NCBI RefSeq assembly: GCF_016863195.1
Contig: NZ_BOOK01000052.1
Coordinates: forward strand, 18,465-82,464
DNA length: 64,000 nucleotides
Source: Paraplanobispora takensis
GTDB taxonomy: Bacteria > Actinomycetota > Actinomycetes > Streptosporangiales > Streptosporangiaceae
Direction of reading: 5' to 3'
Every line of letters starts with the position of its first letter. Position 1 is the first letter of the stretch. The notes beneath the pieces are model-generated. The model saw only the letters and a program-made list of their open reading frames with translations, was not told the DNA's origin and searched no databases. Positions 27,412 to 35,995 of this stretch are shown here, piece by piece. A program made the translations under genes and the position numbers.

Positions 27412-28017
27412 GTGACGACATACGGACTGCTGATCTTCGAAGGCGTCGAGGAGCTCGACTTCACCGGACCGTGGGAGGTGTTCACCGTCTCCTCGGCGCT
27501 GCGGGGCGGCGCCGACACCTCGGTCCTGATCGCCGAGCAGGACGGCCCCGTACGCTGCAACAAGGGCATGCGGGTCCTGCCCGACCACACCCTCGACGAC
27601 CATCCGCCGCTGGACGTGCTCCTGGTGCCCGGCGGTACGGGGACCCGCAGGGAGGCGGGCAACCCCGCGGTGATCGAGTGGATCACCAAGACCTCCGCCG
27701 AGGTCTCGTGGGTCACCAGCGTGTGCACCGGCGCGCTCCTGCTGCACGAGGCGGGCCCGGCGCGCGGCCGCCGGGTGGCCACCCACCGCTCGTTCGAGGA
27801 CGGGCTGCAGGCCCGCGGCGAGATCACCGTGGTCCGCGACGCCCGGTACGTCGTCGACGGGAACCTGGTCACCAGCCAGGGCGTGTCGGCCGGGATCGAC
27901 ATGGCCCTGTGGCTGATCGGCCGGCTCCACGGGCGCGACCACGCGCGTGCCGTCCGCCGCCTCATCCAGTACGACCCCGCGCCGCCCTACCTGTCCGACG
28001 AGCCGCTCCCGGACTGA
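27412..28017 (+). CDS. DJ-1/PfpI family protein
   Basis: A 201-residue class I glutamine-amidotransferase-like fold. The nucleophile elbow is VTSVCTGALLL with Cys105, followed by ARGRRVATHRSF, and an acidic residue early in the chain (FEGVEELDFTGPWEVF) could be the Glu partner of the Cys. This pattern is closest to the isonitrile-hydratase/ThiJ-like branch, but glyoxalase or chaperone-type activity is equally possible. The GTG start follows GAGGGAG by five bases; a second GTG six bases upstream is less well spaced. Convergent with the LacI gene at 28187. Confidence 0.87.
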   Translation: MTTYGLLIFEGVEELDFTGPWEVFTVSSALRGGADTSVLIAEQDGPVRCNKGMRVLPDHTLDDHPPLDVLLVPGGTGTRREAGNPAVIEWITKTSAEVSWVTSVCTGALLLHEAGPARGRRVATHRSFEDGLQARGEITVVRDARYVVDGNLVTSQGVSAGIDMALWLIGRLHGRDHARAVRRLIQYDPAPPYLSDEPLPD

Positions 28018-28092
28018 GGCCCGGGGAAGGCCCCGCATCCGCGGCTCCGCCGTACGACCACGCGGAAACCCGGGAACACGGGCCTCACAGAG

Positions 28093-28178
28093 GACCCGAA
28101 ACCATGGGACCCGAAACCATGGGACCCGGGAACACGGACCTCGGAAACGCCGGACCCCGAAACCATGGGACCCGGGAA
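28093..28178. repeat. Short 15-bp direct repeats GACCCGAAACCATGG
   Basis: Two adjacent copies of GACCCGAAACCATGG (28093-28122) and a third near-copy about 30 bases further (from about 28153), separated by related GGGACCCGGGAAC segments. It lies between the convergent DJ-1/PfpI and LacI stop codons; no coding role is seen. Confidence 0.7.
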
Positions 28179-28186
28179 CGCGACCC

Positions 28187-29209
28187 TCACGAGCCGCCCG
28201 AAGGAGCCGTGGAGTCGCGCACCACCAGCCTGCACGGCATCGCGTGCACACCGGGCGTCGCTCTGCCGTCGATCGCCGCGAACAGGTGCTGGGCCGCGGT
28301 GTGGCCCAGGCGTTCCAGGTTGGGATCGACGCTGGTCAGCGCCGGGCGGGTCTCGACCGACAGCACCTCCCAGTTGTCGTAGCCGACCACCGCCACGTCC
28401 CCCGGTACGCGCCGGCCGCGCTCCCTGGCCGTCTCCACGAACCCCGCGGCGATCTGGTCGCTGCCGCAGAACACCGCGTCCACCTCGGGCTCCGCCGTCA
28501 GCAGCAGTTCCGCCGCGTGCCGCCCCCAGCGCTGCGACCACGCGCCGTAGAGCGTCTCGCCCGCCTGCGCGAGACCGGCCTCGGCCAGCGCCAGGCGCGC
28601 CCCCTCGGCCCTGTCGGTGGCCGCCTTGTAGTCCATCGGGCCGGTGACGTGGGCGATCCGGCGCCTGCCCATGGCCAGCAGGTGCCGTACGGCCAGCATC
28701 GCCCCGCCCACGTCGTCGGGGACGAACGACACGTCGTCGGGGTCGCCGGAGGGACCGTAGGCGTAGACGACCGGGACGGGCACGTTGCGGCTGATGGAGG
28801 GCCTCGGGTTCGTGCTCTCCCCGACCACGATGAGGCCGTCGACCCGGCGTGACAGCAGCGTGCGGAGGTGGTGGATCTCCCTGATCGCGTCGCCGCGGGC
28901 GTCGCAGAGCAGCACCGCCATCTCCCCCGCGCCGAAGGCGTCCTCCGCGCCGAGCAGGACCGGGATGCCGAACCTGCCGACGCTGTCGCTGGTGAGCAGC
29001 CCGACGGTGCGGGTCTGCCCGGACAGCAGGCCCTTGGCCAGGGCGTTGGGCCGGAAGGAGAGCCGCTCCGCCGCCTCGATCACCCGCTGGCGCGTCTCGG
29101 CCCGCACCCGGTCGCGCCCGTTGAGCGCCTTGGAGGCGGTGGCGATCGACACCCCCGCCAGCGCGGCCACGTCGCTGATGGTCACCGGTCGTGATCGCCT
29201 GTCGGTCAT
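28187..29209 (-). CDS. LacI-family regulator of the arabinoside operon
   Basis: Repressor of 340 residues. The HTH reads TISDVAALAGVSIATASKAL and the hinge FRPNALAKGLLSGQTRTVG; the sensor domain contains LIVVGES, VVYAYGP, VFCGSDQIAAGF and VVGYDNWEVL. ATG start. It diverges from the binding-protein gene at 29410, with 200 bp between the starts. Two palindromes with a central CG near that promoter (29349-29360 and 29450-29463) are candidate binding sites. An arabinose-containing inducer is inferred from the GH127 gene at the end of the target operon. Confidence 0.9.
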   Translation of the reverse strand: MTDRRSRPVTISDVAALAGVSIATASKALNGRDRVRAETRQRVIEAAERLSFRPNALAKGLLSGQTRTVGLLTSDSVGRFGIPVLLGAEDAFGAGEMAVLLCDARGDAIREIHHLRTLLSRRVDGLIVVGESTNPRPSISRNVPVPVVYAYGPSGDPDDVSFVPDDVGGAMLAVRHLLAMGRRRIAHVTGPMDYKAATDRAEGARLALAEAGLAQAGETLYGAWSQRWGRHAAELLLTAEPEVDAVFCGSDQIAAGFVETARERGRRVPGDVAVVGYDNWEVLSVETRPALTSVDPNLERLGHTAAQHLFAAIDGRATPGVHAMPCRLVVRDSTAPSGGS

Positions 29210-29322
29210 GGAGCGAAACCCTTTTCTCTCAGTCGCACCCAGCCGAACAGCGCCGGGAAGCCGCCGCCTGGACCTTAACCACCCTTCTCACCGGCGCGCA
29301 AGCGGGCCGGGAACATGGGGCA

Positions 29323-29351
29323 TTGACACGCCCCCCGGTTTCTCTTACGTT
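29323..29351 (+). promoter_or_regulatory. Promoter of the arabinoside operon
   Basis: TTGACA (29323-29328), a 17-base spacer, then TACGTT (29346-29351). A start near 29358 would give a leader of about 50 nt ahead of the binding-protein ATG. It is one of the clearest -35/-10 pairs in the window. Confidence 0.65.
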
Positions 29352-29360
29352 TCCGAAAAC
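29349..29360. promoter_or_regulatory. Candidate LacI operator GTTTCCGAAAAC
   Basis: An imperfect 12-bp palindrome (five of six pairs) with a central CG that overlaps the -10 element and expected start site. It competes with the better palindrome at 29450. Confidence 0.4.
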
Positions 29361-29409
29361 CTTTTATTTCTGTTTCGCGCGTCACGGGGGGATGCCGGGA
29401 GGAGAGGTC

Positions 29410-30681
29410 ATGAAGCCACGCTGGCGCATCCGTCTCGCACTGCTCGCGATGTTAACGCTAACAACTGCCTCCGCCTGCGGCGGAGCCGAGGAGCAAGCCG
29501 CTCCCGGCGCCACCGGGGGCGTCACGATCACGATGTGGACCCGCGCCGCGACCCAGGCGCAGAGCGAGCGGCTCGTCGCCGCCTACAACAAGGGTCACAA
29601 GAACCAGGTGAAACTGACCGTCATCCCGACCGACAACTACCAGCCGCGCATCGCCGCCGCGGCCGGGGCCGGGCAGCTGCCGGACGTCTTCGCCGCCGAT
29701 GTGATCTTCGTGCCGAACTACACCTCGCAGGGCCTGTTCCTGGACATCACCGACCGGGTGGGCGCTCTGCCGTTCAAGGACGAGCTGGCCCCCTCGCACA
29801 TGAAGCTCGGCACGCTCGACGGCAGGACGTACACGGTGCCGCACACCCTGGACCTGTCGGTCTGGTTCTGGAACAAGGACCTGTACGAGAAGGCGGGGCT
29901 GGACCCGGAGAAGGGCCCGGCCACCCTGAAGGAGTTCGCCGAGCAGGCGAGGGCCGTCGACCGGAAGCTCGGCAAGGACGGCAAGGTCCACGGCACCTTC
30001 TTCGGCGGCAACTGCGGCGGCTGCTACGTCTTCACCTTCTGGCCCTCGGTCTGGGCCGCGGGCGGGCAGGTGATGGACGCCGAGGGCACCACCTCCTTCA
30101 ACGACAGGCCCCCGATGACCGACGTCTTCGAGGTCTACCGGGACCTGTACGCCGACGGCGTCACCGGGCCCACCGCCAAGGAGGAGCAGGGGCCGACCTG
30201 GACCGGTTTCTTCCCCAGGGGCGAGATCGGGGTCATGCCCATGCCCTCGACCACGCTCGGCACGATGCCCGAGGACATGAAGATCGGCGTCGCGCCGATC
30301 GCGGGCCCGGACGGCGGTGAGTCCACCTTCGTCGGCGGCGACTCGGTCGGCGTCTCCGCCACCTCCAAGAACGCGGACGCGGCCTGGGAGTTCCTGGCGT
30401 GGACGGTCTCCGACGAGGCGCAGGTGGAGGTCATGGCCAAGAACAAGGACGTGGTCGCGCGCACCGACCTGGCCGACAACAAGTACTCCGCCGAGGACCC
30501 GCGCGTGGTGCTGATCAACTCACTGGTCGCCAAGGGGCAGACGCCGTACGCGCTGCGCTTCGGCCAGACCTACAACGACCCCCAGGGGCCGTGGCTGCGC
30601 CTGGCCCGCGAGGCGGTGTTCGGGGACCCGGCCAAGGTGCCCCAGCTCAACACCGAGGTCACCAAGTCACTCCAGCAGTGA
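29410..30681 (+). CDS. Sugar-binding lipoprotein, CUT1 type, with a TTA codon
   Basis: Substrate-binding protein of 423 residues for the third sugar importer. The signal peptide ends in TTASAC, a lipobox, so lipid anchoring is expected. The mature domain has the family 1 pattern (VTITMWTR at its start, then AAAAGAGQLPDVFAADV and FWNKDLYEKAGLD). ATG follows GGAGAGG. Codon 15 is TTA and codon 17 CTA, rare in this genome type, and both lie in the TGTTAACGCTAACA palindrome. The operon continues with two permeases and GH127. The ligand is probably a short L-arabinofuranoside. Confidence 0.9.
   Translation: MKPRWRIRLALLAMLTLTTASACGGAEEQAAPGATGGVTITMWTRAATQAQSERLVAAYNKGHKNQVKLTVIPTDNYQPRIAAAAGAGQLPDVFAADVIFVPNYTSQGLFLDITDRVGALPFKDELAPSHMKLGTLDGRTYTVPHTLDLSVWFWNKDLYEKAGLDPEKGPATLKEFAEQARAVDRKLGKDGKVHGTFFGGNCGGCYVFTFWPSVWAAGGQVMDAEGTTSFNDRPPMTDVFEVYRDLYADGVTGPTAKEEQGPTWTGFFPRGEIGVMPMPSTTLGTMPEDMKIGVAPIAGPDGGESTFVGGDSVGVSATSKNADAAWEFLAWTVSDEAQVEVMAKNKDVVARTDLADNKYSAEDPRVVLINSLVAKGQTPYALRFGQTYNDPQGPWLRLAREAVFGDPAKVPQLNTEVTKSLQQ
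29450..29463. promoter_or_regulatory. Candidate LacI operator TGTTAACGCTAACA inside the signal-peptide codons
   Basis: A 14-bp palindrome with six of seven pairs matched and a central CG, the usual design of LacI-family operators. It lies 40 bases into the binding-protein gene, about 90 bases after the predicted transcription start, and imposes the rare codons TTA and CTA. Confidence 0.55.
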
Positions 30682-30745
30682 CCGGCAGCCGACCCGGTCC
30701 CCGATCCGGCAGCCGGCCCGGGAGCCGGCCTTCGAGGAGAAGCAC

Positions 30746-31681
30746 ATGAGTGTGACGCTCGCCCGGCCGCGGTCCGGGCCCGCGCACCGGCCAGGACCGC
30801 CGCCCGCGCCGTGGTGGCGCGGGCGGCGGGCCCAGGGCTGGTGGTACGCCATGCCCACCGCGCTGATCGTGTCCGTCCTGTTCGTCGCGCCGCTGGCGCT
30901 GGTGGTCTGGATGTCGCTGCACCGCTGGCCGCTGCTGGGCCCGGCCCGGTTCAACGCGCCGGACAACTACATCAAGATCGCCGACAACCCGCTGTTCCTG
31001 GACGCGGTGACGTTCACCCTCAAGTACACGGTCCTGACCACGATCCTGCTGTCCGGGCTCGCGCTCGGCCTGGCCCTGCTCGTGCAGGAGCGCAGGCCGG
31101 GCGTGGGCTTCTTCCGCACCGCGTTCTTCCTGCCGGGGGCGGTCGGCTTCGCCGCGGCGGCGCTGCTGTTCTACGGCATGCTGAACAACGACTTCGGCCC
31201 GATCGACCCGATCCTGCAGACCCTGGGGATCACCGACGAGCCGGTCAAGTGGATCGGCACCCCCGACATGGCGCTGTTCTCCACCATCGGGCTGGTGCTG
31301 TGGCGCTTCGCCGGGTTCAACATGCTCATCCTGCTGACCGGGCTGCAGGCGATCCCGGCGGAGGTCTACGAGGCGGCCAGGACCGACGGCGCGAGCCGCC
31401 TGCAGATCTTCACCAGGATCACCCTGCCGCTGCTGCGGCCCACGATCGCGTTGATGCTCATCCTCAGCGTCACCGGCTCGCTGCTGGCCTTCGACCAGTT
31501 CTTCGTCTTCACCAACGGCGGCCCGGACAACAGCACGGTCTCGATGGTGATGGTGGTCTACCGGGACGCCTTCTTCCGCTTCGACCTGGGCGGCGCCGCC
31601 GCGCTGTCGGTCGTGCTGCTCGTCGCGCTGGTCCTGCTCAACGTCCTGCAGATGCGGGTGCTCCGGGGGAGGGGGAGATGA
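30746..31681 (+). CDS. Sugar ABC permease, MalF type
   Basis: First membrane subunit of the arabinoside importer, 311 residues. A Pro/Arg-rich cytoplasmic tail is followed by six transmembrane segments; the EAA loop is EVYEAARTDGASRLQIFTRI, then GGPDNSTVSMVMVVYRDAF. ATG after GAGGAGAAG, 64 bp behind the binding-protein gene. Confidence 0.93.
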   Translation: MSVTLARPRSGPAHRPGPPPAPWWRGRRAQGWWYAMPTALIVSVLFVAPLALVVWMSLHRWPLLGPARFNAPDNYIKIADNPLFLDAVTFTLKYTVLTTILLSGLALGLALLVQERRPGVGFFRTAFFLPGAVGFAAAALLFYGMLNNDFGPIDPILQTLGITDEPVKWIGTPDMALFSTIGLVLWRFAGFNMLILLTGLQAIPAEVYEAARTDGASRLQIFTRITLPLLRPTIALMLILSVTGSLLAFDQFFVFTNGGPDNSTVSMVMVVYRDAFFRFDLGGAAALSVVLLVALVLLNVLQMRVLRGRGR

Positions 31682-32442
31682 GGTACTACACCACGGTCTC
31701 CGCGCTGGCCGTGCTCTTTCTGTTCCCGCTGCTGTGGAGCGGGTGGGCGTCGCTGGAGGATCCCGGCAGCTATCTGGAGATGGCCCGCTACGGCGAGGGC
31801 GTCGGCGTCTACGCCGCCAACAGCGTGCTGGTCTCGGCGATGACCGTCACGGGGACGCTCGTCGTCTCCTCGCTCGGCGGCTACGCCTTCGCCCGCTTCG
31901 ACTTCCCGGGCAAGAACCTGCTGTTCCTGGTCACGCTGGCCATCCTGATGGTGCCGTACGCGACCATCCTCATCCCGCTCTACGTGCTGCTCGGCGTCAT
32001 CGGCCTGCAGAACTCCCTGGTCGGGCTGGCGCTGGTGTTCGTCATGTTCCAGCTGCCGTTCGCGCTGTTCATGATGCGCAACGCCTTCGAGGCCGTCCCC
32101 CGCGAGCTGGAGGAGGCCGCCCTGGTCGACGGCTGCGGCACGTTCAGGGCCTTTCGCCGCATCCTGCTGCGCGCCGTACGGCCCGCTCTGATCACCGTCG
32201 GCCTGTTCGCCTTCCTCGCCTCGTGGAACGACTTCTTCGCCCCGCTGATCCTGCTCAACGACGGCGCGAACTTCACCCTGCCGGTGGCGGTGGTCAGCAT
32301 GACCCAGCAGACCTTCGGCGCCATCCACTACGGCATGTTGCAGGCGGGTGTCATGACCATGGCCGTCCCCTGCCTGATCCTCTTCCTCGTCCTGCAGCGC
32401 CACTACGTGCGCGGATTCATGTCTGGAGCCCTGCGTGGTTAG
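31678..32442 (+). CDS. Sugar ABC permease, MalG type
   Basis: Second membrane subunit, 254 residues and shorter at the N-terminus than most MalG proteins: transmembrane segment 1 begins almost at the start (VSALAVLFLFPLLWSGW). The EAA loop is ELEEAALVDGCGTFRAFRRI and the C-terminus HYVRGFMSGALRG is typical. ATG overlaps the MalF-type stop as ATGA. No ATPase gene follows. Confidence 0.92.
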   Translation: MRYYTTVSALAVLFLFPLLWSGWASLEDPGSYLEMARYGEGVGVYAANSVLVSAMTVTGTLVVSSLGGYAFARFDFPGKNLLFLVTLAILMVPYATILIPLYVLLGVIGLQNSLVGLALVFVMFQLPFALFMMRNAFEAVPRELEEAALVDGCGTFRAFRRILLRAVRPALITVGLFAFLASWNDFFAPLILLNDGANFTLPVAVVSMTQQTFGAIHYGMLQAGVMTMAVPCLILFLVLQRHYVRGFMSGALRG

Positions 32443-34444
32443 TCCCGTCCTGCCCTCCTGCGGCGTGCTGTCCCCCCTGGGCCTGCAGGCCGTACGGCTC
32501 TCGCCGGGTTTCTGGGGCGACCGCGTCCGGCTCGGCCGCGAGGTCGTCATCGCCCACTGCCGGGACTGGATGGAACGGGAGGGCTGGATCGGCAACTTCC
32601 GCTCCCCCGGCGGTCCGCACCGCGGCAGGGAGTTCAGCGACTCGGAGATCTACAAGCTGCTGGAGGCCATGGCCTGGGCCGGCGATCCCGGCCTGCCCGA
32701 GCTGGCGGGGACGGTGGCCGCCGCGCAGGAGCCCGACGGCTACCTCAACACGCGCTGGGGCGGCGCCCGCTACACCGACCTGGAGTGGGGCCACGAGCTC
32801 TACTGCTACGGCCACCTCATCCAGGCGGGCGTGGCCCGACTGCGGGCGCACGGGGAGGACGAGCTGACCGGGGTCGTGCGCCGGGCGGCCGACCACGTCT
32901 GCGACCGCTTCATGGACACCGCCCAGACCTGCGGCCACCCGGTGGTGGAGATGGCGCTGGTCGAGCTGTACCGGGCCACCGGCGCCGAGCGCTACCTGGA
33001 GATGGCCCGCCGCTTCGTCGAGCGCCGGGGCCTGCCCGCGCTCGGCGAGATCCCCTTCGGCCGCGGCTACTTCCAGGACGACGTGCCGGTACGGCAGGCT
33101 CGGGTGCTGCGCGGGCACGCCGTACGGGCGCTCTACCTGGCCTGCGGCGCGGTGGACGTGGCCGTGGAGACGGGCGACGCGGAGCTGCTGAAGGCCGTGG
33201 AGGCGCAGTGGGAGCGCGCGGTCGCCCGGCGCACCCACCTGACCGGCGGCATGGGCTCGCGCCACACCGACGAGTCGTTCGGCGAGGACTTCGAGCTGCC
33301 ACCGGACCGGGCCTACGCCGAGACCTGCGCGGGCGTGGCCTCGGTCATGCTCTGCCACCGGCTGCTGCTGGCCACCGGCGACGCGCGCTACGCCGACCTG
33401 GCCGAGCGGACCATGTTCAACGTCCTGGCGGCCGCCCCCGCACTGGACGGCCGCTCGTTCTTCTACTCCAACCCGCTGCAGGTCCGGGTCCCCGCCGAAC
33501 CGCCCGCGGGGATCAACCCGGCGGCCGAGGGCGGGCTGCGCTCGCCGTGGTTCGAGGTCTCGTGCTGCCCCAACAACATCGCCCGCACGTTCGCCTCGCT
33601 GCCCGCCTACGTCGCGACCGGTGACGCGTCGGGGGTGCAGATCCACCACCACGCCTCGGGGGAGATCCGCAACGGCGGCCTGGTGCTGCGGGTGGAGACC
33701 GGTTATCCCTGGTCTGGCGGGGTGACCGTGCACGTGGTCGAGGGCGGTCCCGGCCGGGTGTCGCTGCGGGTCCCGCCGTGGGCGCGCGGCGCGGTGCTGT
33801 CGTACGGCGGTCCCCGCCAGGACGCGTCCGGGCGGGGACCCGACGGACGGGGCGTCGCCGGGGAGCCGTCCGGGCGGCTCTCCCGGGGGGACGACTCCGG
33901 ATGGGTGAGCCGGGAGGCGGCGCCCGGGTACGCGGTGGCCGACGGGGACTGGCGGCCGGGCGACGTGATCCGGCTCGACCTGCCGGTGCGGCCCCGGTGG
34001 ACCGGGCCCGGCCGCGGGATCGACGCGCTGCGCGGCTGCGCCGCCGTGGAGCGCGGCCCGATCGTCTACTGCGCCGAGTCACCGGGGGACGAGCCGCCGC
34101 TCGCCGAGGTGGACGTCCTGCCCGGTCCTCTCACCGAGCGGGAGGCCGAGGGGGTCGTCGAGCTGGAGACGGAGGCCCTGCTCCACTCCCCCGGCCAGAC
34201 CGCCTGGCCGTACACCACCCTGCCCGGCCAAGCGCCGCCCGCCGGATCCGGGCCCTCCGGGGCGGACCCGGATCCGGCAGGCCCGGATCCGGCGGGCACG
34301 GACCCGGTGAACGCGGAACCGGCCGGCGCCGGGGCGACGGGTCCGGACGACGGGCGGAAGATCACCCTGCGGCTGGTGCCGTACCACCGCTGGGGCAACC
34401 GCGGCCCCGCGACGATGCGCGTCTGGCTGCCCATGGCGGAGTGA
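32435..34444 (+). CDS. GH127 beta-L-arabinofuranosidase
   Basis: Cytoplasmic retaining glycosidase of 669 residues that releases terminal beta-L-arabinofuranose, as in arabinan-decorated hydroxyproline glycoproteins. The zinc-thiolate centre of GH127 is complete: Glu296 and Cys298 (AETC), Cys377 and Cys378 (SCCPNNIAR), with a candidate acid/base Glu280 (HTDESFGE) 16 residues before Glu296, as in HypBA1. The N-terminal all-alpha barrel is followed by beta domains. Gly/Pro/Asp-rich inserts near residues 455-500 and 605-645 look like low-complexity expansions. The GTG start overlaps the permease by eight bases and follows TCTGGAG. Together with the importer it suggests plant-glycoprotein sugar use. 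Confidence 0.9.
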   Translation: MVSPVLPSCGVLSPLGLQAVRLSPGFWGDRVRLGREVVIAHCRDWMEREGWIGNFRSPGGPHRGREFSDSEIYKLLEAMAWAGDPGLPELAGTVAAAQEPDGYLNTRWGGARYTDLEWGHELYCYGHLIQAGVARLRAHGEDELTGVVRRAADHVCDRFMDTAQTCGHPVVEMALVELYRATGAERYLEMARRFVERRGLPALGEIPFGRGYFQDDVPVRQARVLRGHAVRALYLACGAVDVAVETGDAELLKAVEAQWERAVARRTHLTGGMGSRHTDESFGEDFELPPDRAYAETCAGVASVMLCHRLLLATGDARYADLAERTMFNVLAAAPALDGRSFFYSNPLQVRVPAEPPAGINPAAEGGLRSPWFEVSCCPNNIARTFASLPAYVATGDASGVQIHHHASGEIRNGGLVLRVETGYPWSGGVTVHVVEGGPGRVSLRVPPWARGAVLSYGGPRQDASGRGPDGRGVAGEPSGRLSRGDDSGWVSREAAPGYAVADGDWRPGDVIRLDLPVRPRWTGPGRGIDALRGCAAVERGPIVYCAESPGDEPPLAEVDVLPGPLTEREAEGVVELETEALLHSPGQTAWPYTTLPGQAPPAGSGPSGADPDPAGPDPAGTDPVNAEPAGAGATGPDDGRKITLRLVPYHRWGNRGPATMRVWLPMAE

Positions 34445-34498
34445 CCCCCCTGTGACATCGTCCGGCACGGGCTCCGCGCCCCTCCGGCGGTGAAGATC

Positions 34499-34542
34499 GT
34501 GAGAGCCCGGTGAGCGCACCCCACCGCCCACCGGGCTCTCAC
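34499..34542 (+). terminator. Terminator of the arabinoside operon
   Basis: Perfect 14-bp stem GTGAGAGCCCGGTG / CACCGGGCTCTCAC with a 16-nt loop, 55 bases after the GH127 stop. Confidence 0.75.
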
Positions 34543-34669
34543 CTGCCCGGCCACTCGTGACCCACCTCACATCCCTGCCCGGTCCTCCTTCCTCATGCCC
34601 TTCGCGTGACGGCCGATCGGAGGGGGGAACGCCGGCGCCGCAGAGCGCCCTGTGAGGGATGGGGCATCA

Positions 34670-35758
34670 GTGAAACGTCTGTCCGGAACTGTCCTCGGCG
34701 GGCTGGTGCTCGCCTCCGCCGCGTGCGTGGCGGTCCCCGGGCCGGCGCTGGCCGCCTCCGTCCCGGCGGGTATCCAGGGGCTGGACGTCAGCTCCCACCA
34801 GCCGAGCGTGTCGTGGCCGTCGGTGTACGGCGCGGGCGGGCGGTTCGCCTACGTCAAGGCCACCGAGTCGGTGACCTACCGCAACCCCTACTTCGCCACG
34901 CAGTACCAGGGCGCCCGCCAGGCGGGCCTGATCCGGGGCGCCTACCACTTCGCGCTGCCCCACAAGTCCGGCGGCGCCGCCCAGGCCGACTACTTCGTGA
35001 AGAACGGCGGCGGCTGGACGGCCGACGGCTGGACCCTGCCCGGCGCGCTCGACATCGAGTTCAACCCCTACCAGTCCTCCAACGGCCTCGACACGTGCTA
35101 CGACCTGTCGCCCGCCCAGATGGTGAGCTGGATCCGCTCCTTCAGCGACCGCTATCTCGCGCTGACCGGCAGGCGGCCCACCATCTACACCAACACCTAC
35201 TGGTGGCAGACCTGTACCGGCGGCAGCGCCGCCTTCGGCGACCACCCGCTCTGGATCGCCCGCTACGCCTCCTCCGCCGGCACCCTGCCCTCGGGCTGGA
35301 CCCGGCACACCATCTGGCAGTACGCCAGCTCCGGGACCTTCCCCGGCGACCAGAACGTCTTCAACGGCACCGCCGCGCAGCTCAAGCAGCTGGCCACGGG
35401 CCAGAGCACCGGGGCCGTCACCCCCGCCCCCGCGGCCAAGGCCGAGACCCGCGTCTCCCTGGTGAACACCGGGCCCGACCGGATCAAGCGCGGCCGGAAG
35501 ATGACGCTCGTCGGCACCCTCAGCCAGTACACCGCCACCGGCACCCGCACGGGCGCCGCCAAGCAGCGCGTCACGATCAGGTTCAGGCCCCGCGGATCGG
35601 CGGCCTGGCGTACGGCGGGCACCGCCACGACCACCGCCACCGGTACCTTCCGCAAGACGTTCACGGCGGGCAAGGACGGCTCCTGGCAGGCGGTCTACGC
35701 CGGGGACTCCAAGCGCCTGGCCACCAGGAGCGCCACCGGCTACGTCGACGTCCGCTGA
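34670..35758 (+). CDS. Secreted GH25 muramidase (lysozyme M1 type)
   Basis: Cleaves peptidoglycan between MurNAc and GlcNAc outside the cell. The 362-residue protein has a signal peptide ending around PGPALA-AS, then a GH25 barrel (about 30-235) starting QGLDVSSHQ with the catalytic DxE in ALDIEFNP, plus FAYVKATES and YTNTYWW. A C-terminal beta-sandwich of about 110 residues (from ETRVSLV) resembles an Ig-like wall-associated domain and is not a known binding module. GTG start after GAGGGA; a second GTG 18 bases upstream is possible but would lengthen the n-region. Single-gene unit; role in wall turnover, sporulation or competition is open. Confidence 0.9.
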   Translation: MKRLSGTVLGGLVLASAACVAVPGPALAASVPAGIQGLDVSSHQPSVSWPSVYGAGGRFAYVKATESVTYRNPYFATQYQGARQAGLIRGAYHFALPHKSGGAAQADYFVKNGGGWTADGWTLPGALDIEFNPYQSSNGLDTCYDLSPAQMVSWIRSFSDRYLALTGRRPTIYTNTYWWQTCTGGSAAFGDHPLWIARYASSAGTLPSGWTRHTIWQYASSGTFPGDQNVFNGTAAQLKQLATGQSTGAVTPAPAAKAETRVSLVNTGPDRIKRGRKMTLVGTLSQYTATGTRTGAAKQRVTIRFRPRGSAAWRTAGTATTTATGTFRKTFTAGKDGSWQAVYAGDSKRLATRSATGYVDVR

Positions 35759-35808
35759 TCGGCACCCACCCCCGCTGATCGATCTCCGCCGGGGCCCTTC
35801 CGCGCCAA

Positions 35809-35827
35809 GCCGTCCTCCGGGGACGGC
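35809..35827 (+). terminator. Short hairpin after the GH25 gene
   Basis: 7-bp stem GCCGTCC / GGACGGC with a 5-nt loop, 51 bases after the stop. The remaining gap to 35995 shows no other structure that I can support. Confidence 0.4.
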
Positions 35828-35995
35828 AAGGGGAGCGTCCCGGCCGTCACCGTGATCCTCCCGGCGTCGCCAAATCCGTCCCCCGGATTGCCGTTCACGG
35901 GGTTCGGTCCGTGTGTCGCCGAGGAGTTCCGGGTGGCATGAGGACGCTGACGCGCCGGCGGGCGGCGGGCTCGGGAGTGTGCGATCGGGAGGACG

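Noticed and set aside
26996..27421. A possible minus-strand gene upstream of the DJ-1/PfpI gene
   Set aside because: Its apparent similarity to a frame at 26129-26270 is explained by the inverted 78-bp repeat; neither frame has a recognisable domain or conserved start.
28187..34444. Reading the GH127 operon as a peptide importer with an unrelated hydrolase
   Set aside because: The binding protein and permeases are CUT1 sugar types with EAA loops, and the GH127 zinc-thiolate residues are complete.
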